Shown here one piece after another: positions 1 through 8,528 of a DNA stretch of 64,000 bases. The DNA comes from Flavobacterium soyangense (GTDB lineage Bacteria; Bacteroidota; Bacteroidia; Flavobacteriales; Flavobacteriaceae). Position 1 is the first letter of the stretch; each line of letters begins with the position of its first letter. Made by a program: the position numbers and the translations under genes. The stretch lies in the NCBI RefSeq assembly GCF_015277675.1, contig NZ_JADHEC010000002.1:62001-126000 (forward strand). The letters run 5' to 3'. Below the pieces are notes generated by a model. The model was given only the letters and a program-made list of their open reading frames with translations. It did no database searches and was not told the origin of the DNA.

Positions 1-685
1 ATAAATTGTTTTTGAGATAAACATAAGTGTAATAATATAATCCCATCAAAGCCAAAACCGGAAATAAAAACATCCATTTTGTATTGAATAATCCATCGAA
101 AAACACGGAAGTATAAGTAGTAATATCAAAATAGTGATAGTATTGAAAACCTCCCAACACTAAAACAATTGCTGTAAAAACAGCAAATACATTGTCTTTG
201 TTTGTCAAAATAATATTCAGAAAATTATTGCTGTAAACCAATGCAAACATCGCCAAATGCCAAAGAATCAAGCTCACAACATCATAACCTTCAATCAGCA
301 AAACAATAGTAAAAGGCAGAAAGAAAAAAACGTGTAGAAAATTAAAAAAGGACAAAAGTGTTTTTCCAATGGAGAAGTTAACAATTGTTGGTCTTTTGAA
401 TGGCAAAGCTAATAACGGCCGAATATTCATTACCGGGATTTTTTGCAATAATAATCGAATGCCCAGATCTATTAAAAAATAATAAATCAAGAATTTATTT
501 ACCTCGTGCAATGGATCAAGATTCATTTTTTTCAATCCATAAAAAGCCCCAATTCCAACCATTAGCAAAATAAAAGCATACAAAATGGCTATAAAACCCA
601 AAAGGATTTTCAAAGCCAAATTAGTTCCGAACGAAGCCGATCGTATAAAAGCTTTCCATTCGAGATACAGGAATTTTTGAATCAT
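1..685 (-). CDS. DUF5687-type multi-pass membrane protein (3' end outside window)
   Basis: The frame is open from an ATG at 685 to the window edge (228 codons), so only the N-terminal part is seen. It starts MIQKFLYLEWKAF and runs through several long hydrophobic segments separated by short charged turns, including KRPTIVNFSIGKTLLSFFNF. The N-terminal layout matches, from memory, the Bacteroidota DUF5687 family, thought to be the membrane subunit of an ABC exporter; the ATPase partner would lie beyond the left edge. It is transcribed away from the reductase gene at 809 and shares a 123-bp divergent spacer with it. Substrate unknown; another ABC-2-like permease is possible. Confidence 0.6.
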   Translation of the reverse strand, partial: MIQKFLYLEWKAFIRSASFGTNLALKILLGFIAILYAFILLMVGIGAFYGLKKMNLDPLHEVNKFLIYYFLIDLGIRLLLQKIPVMNIRPLLALPFKRPTIVNFSIGKTLLSFFNFLHVFFFLPFTIVLLIEGYDVVSLILWHLAMFALVYSNNFLNIILTNKDNVFAVFTAIVLVLGGFQYYHYFDITTYTSVFFDGLFNTKWMFLFPVLALMGLYYYTYVYLKNNL

Positions 686-785
686 AATTTTGACTTTTAT
701 TTTTTATTTGTTGATAAAAGTAGGGAAATGTTACAAAAAACTAAACTTCTAAACCCATAAACTTCTTTACTTTTTTTGGGTTTGC

Positions 786-793
786 TATCTTTG
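786..793 (+). promoter_or_regulatory. -7 element TATCTTTG upstream of the PaaE-like reductase
   Basis: TATCTTTG matches the Bacteroidota -7 consensus TAnnTTTG exactly and ends 15 nt before the ATG at 809, giving a short leader. No clear -33 TTTG is seen at the usual distance. Confidence 0.6.
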
Positions 794-808
794 TAAAAAA
801 TTAATCGT

Positions 809-1861
809 ATGCCATCATTCAAAAAACTTGTCATAAAAGAAATAAAGCGCGAAACGGCGGCAGCAGTTTCCATACTTTTTAATGTTCCCGAGGAATTAAA
901 ACCAAATTATACTTTTATTGCCGGACAATATGTCAATTTGAGATTAACGCTGGACGGACAAGAAATTCGTCGTGCTTATTCTATTTGTTCTTCTCCTGAA
1001 AGTGGAGAATTGAGAATTGCGGTGAAAGCAGTGAAAAACGGTGCATTTTCACAATTTGCCAATACAAAATTAAAAGTAGGTGATCTTATCGAAGTAGGAA
1101 AACCAGAAGGAAAATTTACCTTCGAACCACACACAGACAAACAAAAAAACTATGCTGCATTTGTGGCAGGAAGCGGAATTACACCCGTAATTTCTATTCT
1201 GAAATCGGCTTTGAAGGGCGAACCACAAAGTTCGTTTGTATTGGTTTACGGAAATAAATCTCACGAGGAAACCATCTTTCATCAGGAATTACACGATTTG
1301 CAATCTAAATATACAGGTCGATTATTTGTTCATTATGTTTTCAGTCAGGCGAAAGCCGAAGGGGAACTTTTTGGCAGAATCGATAAATCTGTGGTGAATT
1401 TTGTGTTGAATAATAAACACAAGGAAATAGAATTTGACAAGTTCTATCTGTGTGGTCCGGAAGAAATGATCAATACAGTTTCGGCGGTTTTGGCAGCGCA
1501 TAATATTTCGGAAAAGAATATCAAGTTCGAATTATTCTCAACATCAATTACCGAAGATAAAATTGCAAAATCTCTCGAAGGACACACAAAGATCACCATT
1601 CTTGTTGATGATGATGAAACAACTTTCGAAATGTCACAAAAACAAACTATCCTAGAGGCCGCTTTAAAACAAGGCGTTGACGCTCCCTACTCTTGCCAAG
1701 GCGGAATTTGCAGCAGTTGTCTCGCTCGTATTACCTCCGGAACTGCCGTGATGAAGAAAAACTCCATTCTAACCGATAGCGAAATCGCCGAAGGTTTGGT
1801 TTTAACATGCCAAGCGCATCCTACTTCTGCAGAAATTTTTGTGAATTATGACGATGTTTAA
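809..1861 (+). CDS. PaaE-like flavin/2Fe-2S oxidoreductase
   Basis: A 350-residue single-chain electron-transfer protein. The FAD-binding motif RAYS is at residues 55-58, the NAD(P)-binding GSGITP at 121-126, and the C-terminal plant-type 2Fe-2S domain carries cysteines 296, 301, 304 and 334 (CX4CX2C...C). This is the architecture of PaaE, the reductase of phenylacetyl-CoA epoxidase. No other paa gene is in the window, so a general NAD(P)H:ferredoxin-type reductase feeding electrons to a desaturase or hydroxylase is as likely. Cytoplasmic. A GNAT gene follows 9 bp after the stop and probably shares the transcript. Confidence 0.8.
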   Translation: MPSFKKLVIKEIKRETAAAVSILFNVPEELKPNYTFIAGQYVNLRLTLDGQEIRRAYSICSSPESGELRIAVKAVKNGAFSQFANTKLKVGDLIEVGKPEGKFTFEPHTDKQKNYAAFVAGSGITPVISILKSALKGEPQSSFVLVYGNKSHEETIFHQELHDLQSKYTGRLFVHYVFSQAKAEGELFGRIDKSVVNFVLNNKHKEIEFDKFYLCGPEEMINTVSAVLAAHNISEKNIKFELFSTSITEDKIAKSLEGHTKITILVDDDETTFEMSQKQTILEAALKQGVDAPYSCQGGICSSCLARITSGTAVMKKNSILTDSEIAEGLVLTCQAHPTSAEIFVNYDDV

Positions 1862-1870
1862 AAAATCTAA

Positions 1871-2389
1871 ATGATGAATTATCACTTTAGACAAGCTGAA
1901 TTTTCTGATGCCTCTCGAATATGGATCATTTTGCAAAAAGCCATACTACGAAGAAAAGAAGACGGTAGCAATCAATGGCAAGACGGGTATCCAAATTCAG
2001 AAGTGGTTCTAAAAGACATTGAAAAAGGAGAAGCATATGTTTTGGTTGAAGGTAAAACTATCATCGGTTATTGTGCAATATTAGTCAATGACGAGCCTGA
2101 ATATGAAAAAATTGAAGGAAATTGGTTAACGAATGATGATTTTGTTGTCTTTCATCGAGTAGCTATTTCAGAAAAATATTTGGGAAAAGGTTTAGCTAAA
2201 ATAATGATTGAATATATAGAAGATTTTGCTCTTAAAAACAACATATTCAGTGTAAAAGCAGACACAAATTATGACAATATTGCGATGTTGAAAATTTTTG
2301 AAAAATCAGGTTATTCACTTTGTGGTGAAGTATATTTCAGAGGAAGCCCAAGAAAAGCATACGAGAAAGTGCTCACTAAAGCATTGTAA
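1871..2389 (+). CDS. GNAT family N-acetyltransferase
   Basis: 172 residues with the GNAT fold: an N-terminal strand/helix region (YHFRQAEFSDASRIW), a central strand ending in VFHRVAIS, and the acetyl-CoA pyrophosphate loop KYLGKGLAKIMIEY at about residues 107-120, followed by NYDNIAMLKIFEKSGYS, the usual motif B. It would transfer an acetyl group from acetyl-CoA to an amine; the acceptor cannot be told from sequence. It lies 9 bp behind the PaaE-like reductase and is closed by a strong hairpin terminator. Confidence 0.8.
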   Translation: MMNYHFRQAEFSDASRIWIILQKAILRRKEDGSNQWQDGYPNSEVVLKDIEKGEAYVLVEGKTIIGYCAILVNDEPEYEKIEGNWLTNDDFVVFHRVAISEKYLGKGLAKIMIEYIEDFALKNNIFSVKADTNYDNIAMLKIFEKSGYSLCGEVYFRGSPRKAYEKVLTKAL

Positions 2390-2394
2390 ATAGA

Positions 2395-2427
2395 ATAAAA
2401 AGACTGTTCAATGAACAGTCTTTTTTT
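2395..2427 (+). terminator. Rho-independent terminator after the GNAT gene
   Basis: AGACTGTTC (2401-2409), loop AAT, GAACAGTCT (2413-2421), then a T run; an A run precedes it, so it could also stop transcripts from the right. Confidence 0.85.
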
Positions 2428-2443
2428 ATCATAAAGAAATAGT

Positions 2444-2749
2444 TTATGACATAAACAAGGCGTTCTTGTGAAAGTTGTATAAAGCCAAATCATAAGGAAC
2501 CAGTTTAGGTGCTACTTTTTCTGAAGAGGCATCAAACATAATATTGTTGTGTTTTCTGAACAAGTAAATTTCTTTTAAACAATTAGACAAACTCTGATGA
2601 ATTGATGTCGTAAAAGTTGGCAATTGCTTGTCGCCTACTAATAAATCCACTTCGTAATTAGAACTGCTTTTTGATAAGTTGTTTCCGTTGATTCTAATTG
2701 TGAATGTTGTCGGAATTCCGTTTTGTTTACCCTGATATTGTACTACCAT
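2444..2749 (-). CDS. Hypothetical protein, 101 aa
   Basis: I do not recognise this family. It begins MVVQYQGKQNGIPTTF, with no signal peptide and no membrane segment. The first half is rich in polar residues and short beta-prone stretches (PTTFTIRINGNNL, YEVDLLVGD); the second half is more helical (SLSNCLKEIYLFRKHNN). It stands alone, facing the terminator shared with the GNAT gene, with a 224-bp AT-rich spacer upstream in which I see nothing else. The ATG at 2749 and the length look natural for a small cytoplasmic protein conserved in flavobacteria, but that is inference. Confidence 0.55.
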   Translation of the reverse strand: MVVQYQGKQNGIPTTFTIRINGNNLSKSSSNYEVDLLVGDKQLPTFTTSIHQSLSNCLKEIYLFRKHNNIMFDASSEKVAPKLVPYDLALYNFHKNALFMS

Positions 2750-2973
2750 ATTATTTAGTGTTAAAAAGTGATTGAAATAAGTTTATTGTCTCAACTTTTT
2801 TATTCGTTGAAATCTGTGCTAAAATTAAAAAAAAATGGAACCTGAACTAATAACAGCCCTAAAATTATTCCATTTTAACCAAAATTAATAAATCAGGTTC
2901 AAACGCAATTTGAATTTGTAAAATTTTCATAAATTTTTTGAGAGACAAAGTCAAGCGTTTAGCTAATTTCGAA

Positions 2974-3327
2974 TTAGATTTCTTTGCTCATTCGTTCCAG
3001 CGACATTTTATAGATTAGTGCAAAAGTACCGTCTTTCATAAATTCGTTAAGTTCTGGCTTAAATTCATCAGCCATTTCAGTTATCGCAATCATCTTTTGG
3101 TTGTTTTCCTGATCTTCGGGGTCGGTTTTTTGGACTCTAATTACTTCTATGAATTTATCCATCCATTTTTCGTGGAGCATAATAAATTCTTTTTGTTCAG
3201 GGGTTAACTTTTTGATTTCCGTTTGATCAAAGTGGCCACCAAAACTTGTCTGGCTGATTAATGTTGTGCCTGCTGTCAAGCCGAGGAATTTAAAAAAATT
3301 TCTTCTGGAGGATTTTAAATCTAACAT
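2974..3327 (-). CDS. Small exported protein with twin-arginine signal
   Basis: 117 residues. The N-terminus has a Tat-type signal, SRRNFFKFLG at residues 6-15, followed by a short hydrophobic stretch (LTAGTTLISQTSFGG) and a probable cleavage or anchor region around residues 25-33. The mature part is charged and helical (LTPEQKEFIMLHEKWMDKFI) with no cysteine and no evident cofactor motif. Tat substrates are usually folded or cofactor-bearing redox proteins, so the small size is unusual; it may travel with a larger partner not seen here. A tatA gene lies at 18565 in this window. Function unknown. Confidence 0.65.
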   Translation of the reverse strand: MLDLKSSRRNFFKFLGLTAGTTLISQTSFGGHFDQTEIKKLTPEQKEFIMLHEKWMDKFIEVIRVQKTDPEDQENNQKMIAITEMADEFKPELNEFMKDGTFALIYKMSLERMSKEI

Positions 3328-3352
3328 AGGTCTGGTATTTATTAAAGTATGC

Positions 3353-3360
3353 CAAATATA
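3353..3360 (-). promoter_or_regulatory. -7 element TATATTTG for the Tat-signal protein gene
   Basis: Minus-strand TATATTTG, an exact TAnnTTTG match, ends 25 nt upstream of the ATG at 3327. Confidence 0.55.
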
Positions 3361-3439
3361 AAGATGTATGATTTATATGAAAAATTACATCTTGATAAAA
3401 ATAAATGAGGTTGAAAGCATCCGTTTTCTTGAAACGAAT

Positions 3440-4477
3440 CTAAATTGTAGCATTGATTTTATCAATTACACTTTCAACTGAAATCGTTCGCATTGCACTT
3501 TCATAACCTGCCACTTTTTTATTTCCGTACACCGAAGTGGGTAGTTTTGGAAACAAATTTCGATTAGCCATCAAGGCGTTTTCAAAAGGCTGATTAAACG
3601 GCAAAAATCCAGTAAACGGATGTGTTGCGCCCCAAAGTGTAATTACTTTTACACCAAGCATTGCCGCCAAATGCCCATTCGCACTATCCATTGAAAGCAT
3701 CACATCGAGATTGCTGATGAGTTGCAATTCCTGCTGTAGATTTATTTTTCCAGCAACAACAACTACATTTTCTCTGCCTTTTGAAAGCGAATCCAGGATT
3801 TCGATTTCCTTTTTTCCTCCGCCAAAAAGTAAGATTTTATAGTTCTTGTTCTCCGCTAATTTATCGATTACTTCCTGCATTAAATCTAGGGGATATACTT
3901 TGGAATCGTATTGTGCAAAAGGTGCAATTCCCATTAGTTTCTGACAGTCTTTTCCACTTAAACGGACAATTTCTGTCTCTAATTTTTGTTTTGGCGGAAA
4001 TATTGGATTTGATAAATCTACCGTAAAACCAAGTTCTTCAAACACTTTTGTGTGTCTTTCGAACATTGTAGGCAATGGCTTGAAAATTTTGTTTTCAGAA
4101 CGAGTTAAGGCTGCTTTTTCAGCTCTAGCTTTATCAACAAAAGCGGTTTTTTTCCCACTCAAGGCAAAAAGTGTCCTGACCACTTTAGAACGCAAAACGT
4201 TATGCAAATCAGCAAAAGCATCAATGTTTAATGCTACTAAATCCTGAAACAATCGCAACAAACCAATAAATCCTTTGTGGCGTTGTTTTTCGTCAAAAGC
4301 AAAGAAAGAAACATTGGGAATCGTATCGAATAGTGGTTTAAAAAAAGGTCGGGAAATTACGGTGATTTTTATATCCTGGTTTTGGGAGATAAATGCCCTT
4401 AAAACAGGAACCGTCATAGCGACATCTCCCATTGCGGAAAGTCTCATGACGGCTATATGTTTAATTTTTTTTGACAA
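3440..4477 (-). CDS. Glycosyltransferase family 9 (heptosyltransferase-like)
   Basis: 345 residues beginning KKIKHIAVMRLSAMGDVAMT, the N-terminal GDxxMxxP-type loop of ADP-heptose:LPS heptosyltransferases (WaaC/WaaF/WaaQ). The C-terminal half has the nucleotide-sugar site: KLMGIAPFAQYDSKVYP, ILLFGGGKKE, and the conserved SMDSANGHLAAMLGVKVITLWGA region where the D-S-x-x-x-H segment contacts the donor. It would add a sugar to the LPS core at the cytoplasmic face of the inner membrane. It lies 17 bp downstream of the DUF4254 gene, a pairing common in Bacteroidota. The exact donor (heptose or another sugar) is not resolved. Confidence 0.85.
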   Translation of the reverse strand: MSKKIKHIAVMRLSAMGDVAMTVPVLRAFISQNQDIKITVISRPFFKPLFDTIPNVSFFAFDEKQRHKGFIGLLRLFQDLVALNIDAFADLHNVLRSKVVRTLFALSGKKTAFVDKARAEKAALTRSENKIFKPLPTMFERHTKVFEELGFTVDLSNPIFPPKQKLETEIVRLSGKDCQKLMGIAPFAQYDSKVYPLDLMQEVIDKLAENKNYKILLFGGGKKEIEILDSLSKGRENVVVVAGKINLQQELQLISNLDVMLSMDSANGHLAAMLGVKVITLWGATHPFTGFLPFNQPFENALMANRNLFPKLPTSVYGNKKVAGYESAMRTISVESVIDKINATI

Positions 4478-4494
4478 TTGAATCTTGTCGGAAA

Positions 4495-5109
4495 TTATTT
4501 TTGGTTTTGATACAAAACCGGATTCAAATCATCGTCATTGTACATTTTCATTTGTTTGTACACTTTCATAAATTTATCCCCGTTCTCGATGTCTTTTAAT
4601 AAATCGTCAATTGCTGTTGATAAATCGGATCTTTGTTCTAACAACACATTTAATTTTTCCTGACATTTATCTCTGTGATCTTGTGAGGCTCCGGCACGAT
4701 TAGCTTCTTCGTTCATATGATAAATTTTTAAAGCTAAAATAGACAATCTGTCAAATGCCCAAGCCGGACTTTCGGAGTTTATTTTAGCGTTTTCTTTTAC
4801 AGTAACATGAGCATTTTTTTGAAGAAAATAACCATCAATGTATTCTACCATATCAGTACGTTCCTGATTTGAAGCATCAATTCTTCTTTTTAATGTTAAG
4901 GCTGCAACCGGGTCAATATTGGGATCCCGAATAATATCTTCAAAATGCCATTGTACGGTGTCAATCCAGTTTTTTAGATATAATAAATGTTCGAATTTTT
5001 CCTTTGGAAAAGGATTATTAATAGGTTGATCTACATTATCAAATTGATGATAATCGCGAATACTTTGTTCGAAAACGGAATAAGCTAATTTTGAAAACAT
5101 ATCTTTCAT
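4495..5109 (-). CDS. DUF4254 domain protein
   Basis: 204 residues, soluble and almost wholly helical; no signal peptide. Recognised as DUF4254 from segments such as NWIDTVQWHFEDIIRDPNID and ALTLKRRIDASNQERTDMVE. The biochemical role is unknown. It is first in a two-gene minus-strand operon with the glycosyltransferase 9 gene, a conserved pair in flavobacteria, so a link to LPS core synthesis is inferred from context only. An exact TAnnTTTG promoter element lies 12 nt upstream of the ATG. Confidence 0.8.
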   Translation of the reverse strand: MKDMFSKLAYSVFEQSIRDYHQFDNVDQPINNPFPKEKFEHLLYLKNWIDTVQWHFEDIIRDPNIDPVAALTLKRRIDASNQERTDMVEYIDGYFLQKNAHVTVKENAKINSESPAWAFDRLSILALKIYHMNEEANRAGASQDHRDKCQEKLNVLLEQRSDLSTAIDDLLKDIENGDKFMKVYKQMKMYNDDDLNPVLYQNQK

Positions 5110-5121
5110 ATTTTATAATTA

Positions 5122-5129
5122 CAAAGATA
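5122..5129 (-). promoter_or_regulatory. -7 element TATCTTTG for the DUF4254-GT9 operon
   Basis: Exact TAnnTTTG on the minus strand, 12 nt upstream of the ATG at 5109. Confidence 0.6.
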
Positions 5130-5189
5130 CTTTTTATACTTTTATAGTCCATTAAAAACTTAAGAAGTTTAATACCAAAACTTAAAACA

Positions 5190-5843
5190 ATGCAAACACA
5201 TTATTTATCAGAAGACAACAGTATTCTTAATCATTTTCTTGGCCAAATCAGAAACGTGAATGTGCAGCACGACAGTATGCGTTTTCGAAGAAATATTGAA
5301 CGCATTGGCGAAGTGATGGCTTATGAATTAAGCAAAGATCTACACTATAAAAATGTGGAGATTCAAACGCCTCTTGGCATCAAAAAAACCACTGAAATAG
5401 CTGATCAATTGGTTCTGTGTTCCATTCTTCGCGCAGGTTTGCCGCTTCATTTAGGGTTCTTGAATTATTTTGACAGTGCCGAAAATGGTTTCGTTTCTGC
5501 CTACAGGCATCATCCTTATCATGATGATTATTTTGATATTTTAGTCGAATATCAAGCTGTTCCAAATATTGAAAACAAGACCTTACTTTTGATTGATCCA
5601 ATGCTGGCTACAGGACAATCGATAGTTGCGGTTTTTAATAAATTAATGGAAAAAGGGATTCCGAAAGAAATTCACATTGCCGTAATCATTGCTGCTCCTG
5701 AAGGAATTGCGTATCTTGAAAAACATTTGCCGGATTCCTGTCATCTTTGGGTTGCGACTTTGGACGAAAAACTAAACGAAAAGAAATATATCGTTCCTGG
5801 ACTTGGCGATGCCGGTGATTTGGCTTATGGAAATAAATTATAA
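5190..5843 (+). CDS. upp: Uracil phosphoribosyltransferase
   Basis: 217 residues, the usual length. It converts uracil and PRPP to UMP in pyrimidine salvage. The N-terminus holds the conserved MRFRRNIERIGEVMAYE segment, the middle LCSILRAGLPLHLGF, the PRPP loop is LLLIDPMLATGQS (about residues 131-143), and the C-terminus has the uracil-binding YIVPGLGDAGDLAYG. Cytoplasmic. The last codons overlap the convergent DUF6427 gene by 6 bp, so the two share a 3' junction without a spacer. Confidence 0.95.
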   Translation: MQTHYLSEDNSILNHFLGQIRNVNVQHDSMRFRRNIERIGEVMAYELSKDLHYKNVEIQTPLGIKKTTEIADQLVLCSILRAGLPLHLGFLNYFDSAENGFVSAYRHHPYHDDYFDILVEYQAVPNIENKTLLLIDPMLATGQSIVAVFNKLMEKGIPKEIHIAVIIAAPEGIAYLEKHLPDSCHLWVATLDEKLNEKKYIVPGLGDAGDLAYGNKL

Positions 5844-6767
5844 TTGCGAGAAAAATACAAATAAACTGCAAATAATAAGTACGGCTAAAACCATTTCCTG
5901 CTTCAATTGAAGTTGTTTCACTTCGATGTGACTAGTTGCCATCATTGCCAAAGGAGCAATTGTAAAAACTAATAAATCATTGCTTTTGCTAGAAGAAACT
6001 GCAAAAATCAGAATTCCAATAAAAAAAGAGCCAATGATTTTTTTATAAGAAGCGTTCAATACTAATGGTCTGTTGGGTAATGATATAAACATAGAAATTA
6101 CAAAAAACAAAGCAATAGTCAAATAGATTGAAAAGGCTGCATTTTGATAATTATTGGTAAAATAATCCATTTTAAAATCAGTAACTGCATTTGCATTGAT
6201 GTATCCCAAAACATCTTTTTGGAAAATAACCGAAAAAAGCATGAAAATAATTCCTACAGCAAAAAATGCTATAAAAGGCAAAACCCAGTTTCTATAATCT
6301 CTTGAAACGTGAAAAATTATGGAGATAAAAACCAATACAATATAAAGAATACTCCAAAAATGAAATAAGGCTGCCACAAAAATCCATAAAGAGGCATCAA
6401 ATATTTTTTCTTTAGACGCTTTTAAGGATTGCAACGAAATTAATCTGCGAAGAGCTAATAAGACAAAGAAATTTGATAAAATTAAATTGATGTTGTTTAA
6501 TAGCGAAGGGGAAAAAAGCAGCAATAAAAAATAGAAAAAAATCGTGTAGCTGCTGTCTTTACTCAAACCGTTTTTCTTGGCAATAAAATTTGTGATAAAA
6601 ACAGAACCCAGCAAAACAATAAATAACATTGCTTTTTTTAAAATGGAAAAAGCAGATTTTGTCCAAGTTAAATCTTGAAACTGGTAGATTAAAAAGAAAA
6701 CCAGCATTAAAATTACAACCAAAATTAAATTTAATGGTGTAGATTTTTTAAAAACACTTGTTATCAT
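5838..6767 (-). CDS. DUF6427 family integral membrane protein
   Basis: 309 residues with about nine or ten hydrophobic segments and almost no hydrophilic domains: for example LILVVILMLVFFLIYQF near the N-terminus and MVLAVLIICSLFVFFSQL at the C-terminus. It carries several Tyr/Phe/Lys-rich turns between helices. The family is recalled as a flavobacterial membrane protein encoded next to upp; no function is established. A transporter or polytopic glycosyltransferase-like membrane protein would fit the hydropathy but no motif supports either. It converges on upp with a 6-bp overlap. Confidence 0.7.
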   Translation of the reverse strand: MITSVFKKSTPLNLILVVILMLVFFLIYQFQDLTWTKSAFSILKKAMLFIVLLGSVFITNFIAKKNGLSKDSSYTIFFYFLLLLFSPSLLNNINLILSNFFVLLALRRLISLQSLKASKEKIFDASLWIFVAALFHFWSILYIVLVFISIIFHVSRDYRNWVLPFIAFFAVGIIFMLFSVIFQKDVLGYINANAVTDFKMDYFTNNYQNAAFSIYLTIALFFVISMFISLPNRPLVLNASYKKIIGSFFIGILIFAVSSSKSNDLLVFTIAPLAMMATSHIEVKQLQLKQEMVLAVLIICSLFVFFSQL

Positions 6768-6902
6768 AAGGATATTTTATACTTTTGTGACTGTAAATAT
6801 AATACTTGTACAAAGATGAAACGAGCCATATAAAGTTTTTTCATTAAAAATAGATACAATTGCGATTTACATCGAATACAATTAACAAATAAAATTAATG
6901 AG

Positions 6903-7133
6903 ATGAAAGCATTTTTTGAAGGAATTCAATGGTTATTTGAAAATATTTTTTTCACGTTACACAATTTTCTTAGAGCCCTTGAGCTTAAAAGTTGGTTTGC
7001 TGCCAATACCATAAACTGGATATTTATGATTATCTGTGCTAGTGCAATGGTCTATTGGGTCAAACAATTGAAATTACACCAAGATAGTGGTCAAGAAAAT
7101 CAAGATACAACGGCTCATTCTTTCTTAAAGTAA
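6903..7133 (+). CDS. DUF6341 small membrane protein
   Basis: 76 residues. A single clear transmembrane helix (INWIFMIICASAMVYWV, about residues 38-54) is preceded by an amphipathic aromatic segment (GIQWLFENIFFTLHNFL) and followed by a polar Gln/Asp tail. This matches the flavobacterial family DUF6341 as I recall it, which sits between upp and purD. No function known. It is divergent from DUF6427 and its stop overlaps the 3' end of purD by 9 bp. Confidence 0.7.
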   Translation: MKAFFEGIQWLFENIFFTLHNFLRALELKSWFAANTINWIFMIICASAMVYWVKQLKLHQDSGQENQDTTAHSFLK

Positions 7134-8399
7134 GTCGAAGCCAATATCTTTTCTAAAATACATCTTATCAAAATTTAGCTTGTCTATGTTTTGGTAAGAT
7201 TTTTTTATGGCCTCTTGAAAATCATTTCCATAAGATGTTACTGCCAAAACCCGTCCTCCATTAGTAACCACATTCCCGTTTTCTAATTTTGTTCCTGCGT
7301 GAAAAACAATCGAATCTTCGATGGTTGATAATCCTGAAATTACTTTTCCTTTCTCGAAATCTTCAGGATAACCGCCAGAGACAAGCATAATTGTGGTGGC
7401 ACTTCTCTCGTCAATTTCAAGTGCGAATTCGTCTAGTTTTTCATTGGCTACAGCCAAAAACAATTCCACTAAATCCGACTTCATTCTAGGAACAACCACT
7501 TCGGTTTCAGGATCGCCCATTCTCACGTTGTATTCGATAACAATTGGCTCATTATTTACATTAATCAAACCAATAAAAACAAATCCTTTATATTCGATTC
7601 CGTCTTTCTGGAAACCTTCAATCGTGGGTTTTACGATACGTGTTTCGATTTTTTCCATCAAAACGGCATCGACATACGGAACTGGAGAAACTGCCCCCAT
7701 TCCTCCTGTATTCAAACCGGTGTCTCCTTCGCCAATGCGTTTGTAATCTTTAGCTGTTGGCAAAATTTTATAGCTTTTCCCATCCGTCAAAACAAAGCAA
7801 CTCAATTCAATTCCGTCCAAAAATTCTTCGATTACCACTTTTGAACTTGCTGCACCAAATTTTTGGTTGACCAACATATTTCTTAATTCTTCTTTGGCTT
7901 CGGCCAAATCGTGAATGATCAAAACGCCTTTTCCTGCTGCCAATCCATCTGCTTTCAAAACATAAGGCGGTTGCAAAGTTTCCAAGAAATCACATCCTTT
8001 TTCCACTGTTTCTGCGGTAAAACTGTCATAAGCTGCAGTTGGGATGTTGTGTTTTATCAAAAATTCTTTGGCAAATTCTTTACTTCCTTCTAAAGTTGCG
8101 CCTAACTTTGATGGTCCAATAACCGGAATATCTTTTAAATCACTGTCGCTTTTGAAAAAATCAAAAATCCCTTTTACCAATGGATCTTCCGGGCCAACAA
8201 CCACCATTTCTACTTTTTCCTGAATCACGAAAGTTTTTATGGAATCAAAATCTGTTGGACTCATATCCACATTATTGGCTATCGAAGCGGTTCCGGCATT
8301 TCCCGGAGCTACAAAAAGTTTGTCGCAAAGCGGACTTTGAATCATTTTCCAAGCAAAAGCGTGCTCTCTTCCTCCTGAACCTAAAAGTAAAATTGTCAT
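7125..8399 (-). CDS. purD: Phosphoribosylamine--glycine ligase (GARS)
   Basis: 424 residues from the ATG at 8399, matching the family. It makes glycinamide ribonucleotide from phosphoribosylamine, glycine and ATP, the second step of purine synthesis. The N-terminus is MTILLLGSGGREHAFAWKM, the ATP-grasp core includes PYVLKADGLAAGKGV and EEFLDGIELSCF, and the metal site region is NVRMGDPETE. An upstream in-frame ATG at 8462 would place the start beyond the TATTTTTG promoter element at 8420-8427, so 8399 is preferred. Cytoplasmic, apparently monocistronic. Confidence 0.95.
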   Translation of the reverse strand: MTILLLGSGGREHAFAWKMIQSPLCDKLFVAPGNAGTASIANNVDMSPTDFDSIKTFVIQEKVEMVVVGPEDPLVKGIFDFFKSDSDLKDIPVIGPSKLGATLEGSKEFAKEFLIKHNIPTAAYDSFTAETVEKGCDFLETLQPPYVLKADGLAAGKGVLIIHDLAEAKEELRNMLVNQKFGAASSKVVIEEFLDGIELSCFVLTDGKSYKILPTAKDYKRIGEGDTGLNTGGMGAVSPVPYVDAVLMEKIETRIVKPTIEGFQKDGIEYKGFVFIGLINVNNEPIVIEYNVRMGDPETEVVVPRMKSDLVELFLAVANEKLDEFALEIDERSATTIMLVSGGYPEDFEKGKVISGLSTIEDSIVFHAGTKLENGNVVTNGGRVLAVTSYGNDFQEAIKKSYQNIDKLNFDKMYFRKDIGFDLL

Positions 8400-8419
8400 C
8401 GTGTAGTTGTTATGTTTGG

Positions 8420-8427
8420 CAAAAATA
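8420..8427 (-). promoter_or_regulatory. -7 element TATTTTTG for purD
   Basis: Exact TAnnTTTG on the minus strand, 20 nt upstream of the ATG at 8399. Its position decides the purD start, since the longer frame would begin upstream of the promoter. Confidence 0.6.
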
Positions 8428-8528
8428 ATTGCTTTTAGACTTAAAAAATAATTAATTTTCAAAAAGTTGTAGGTTATTAGGTCATTAGTTCTTCGTAAAT
8501 ATTATTTTTGGTAAAATATATTGGCCAA

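Noticed and set aside
809..1861. PaaE-like gene as evidence of a phenylacetate degradation pathway.
   Set aside because: No paaABCD, paaF-K or paaG is in the window; the fold is shared by many oxidoreductases.
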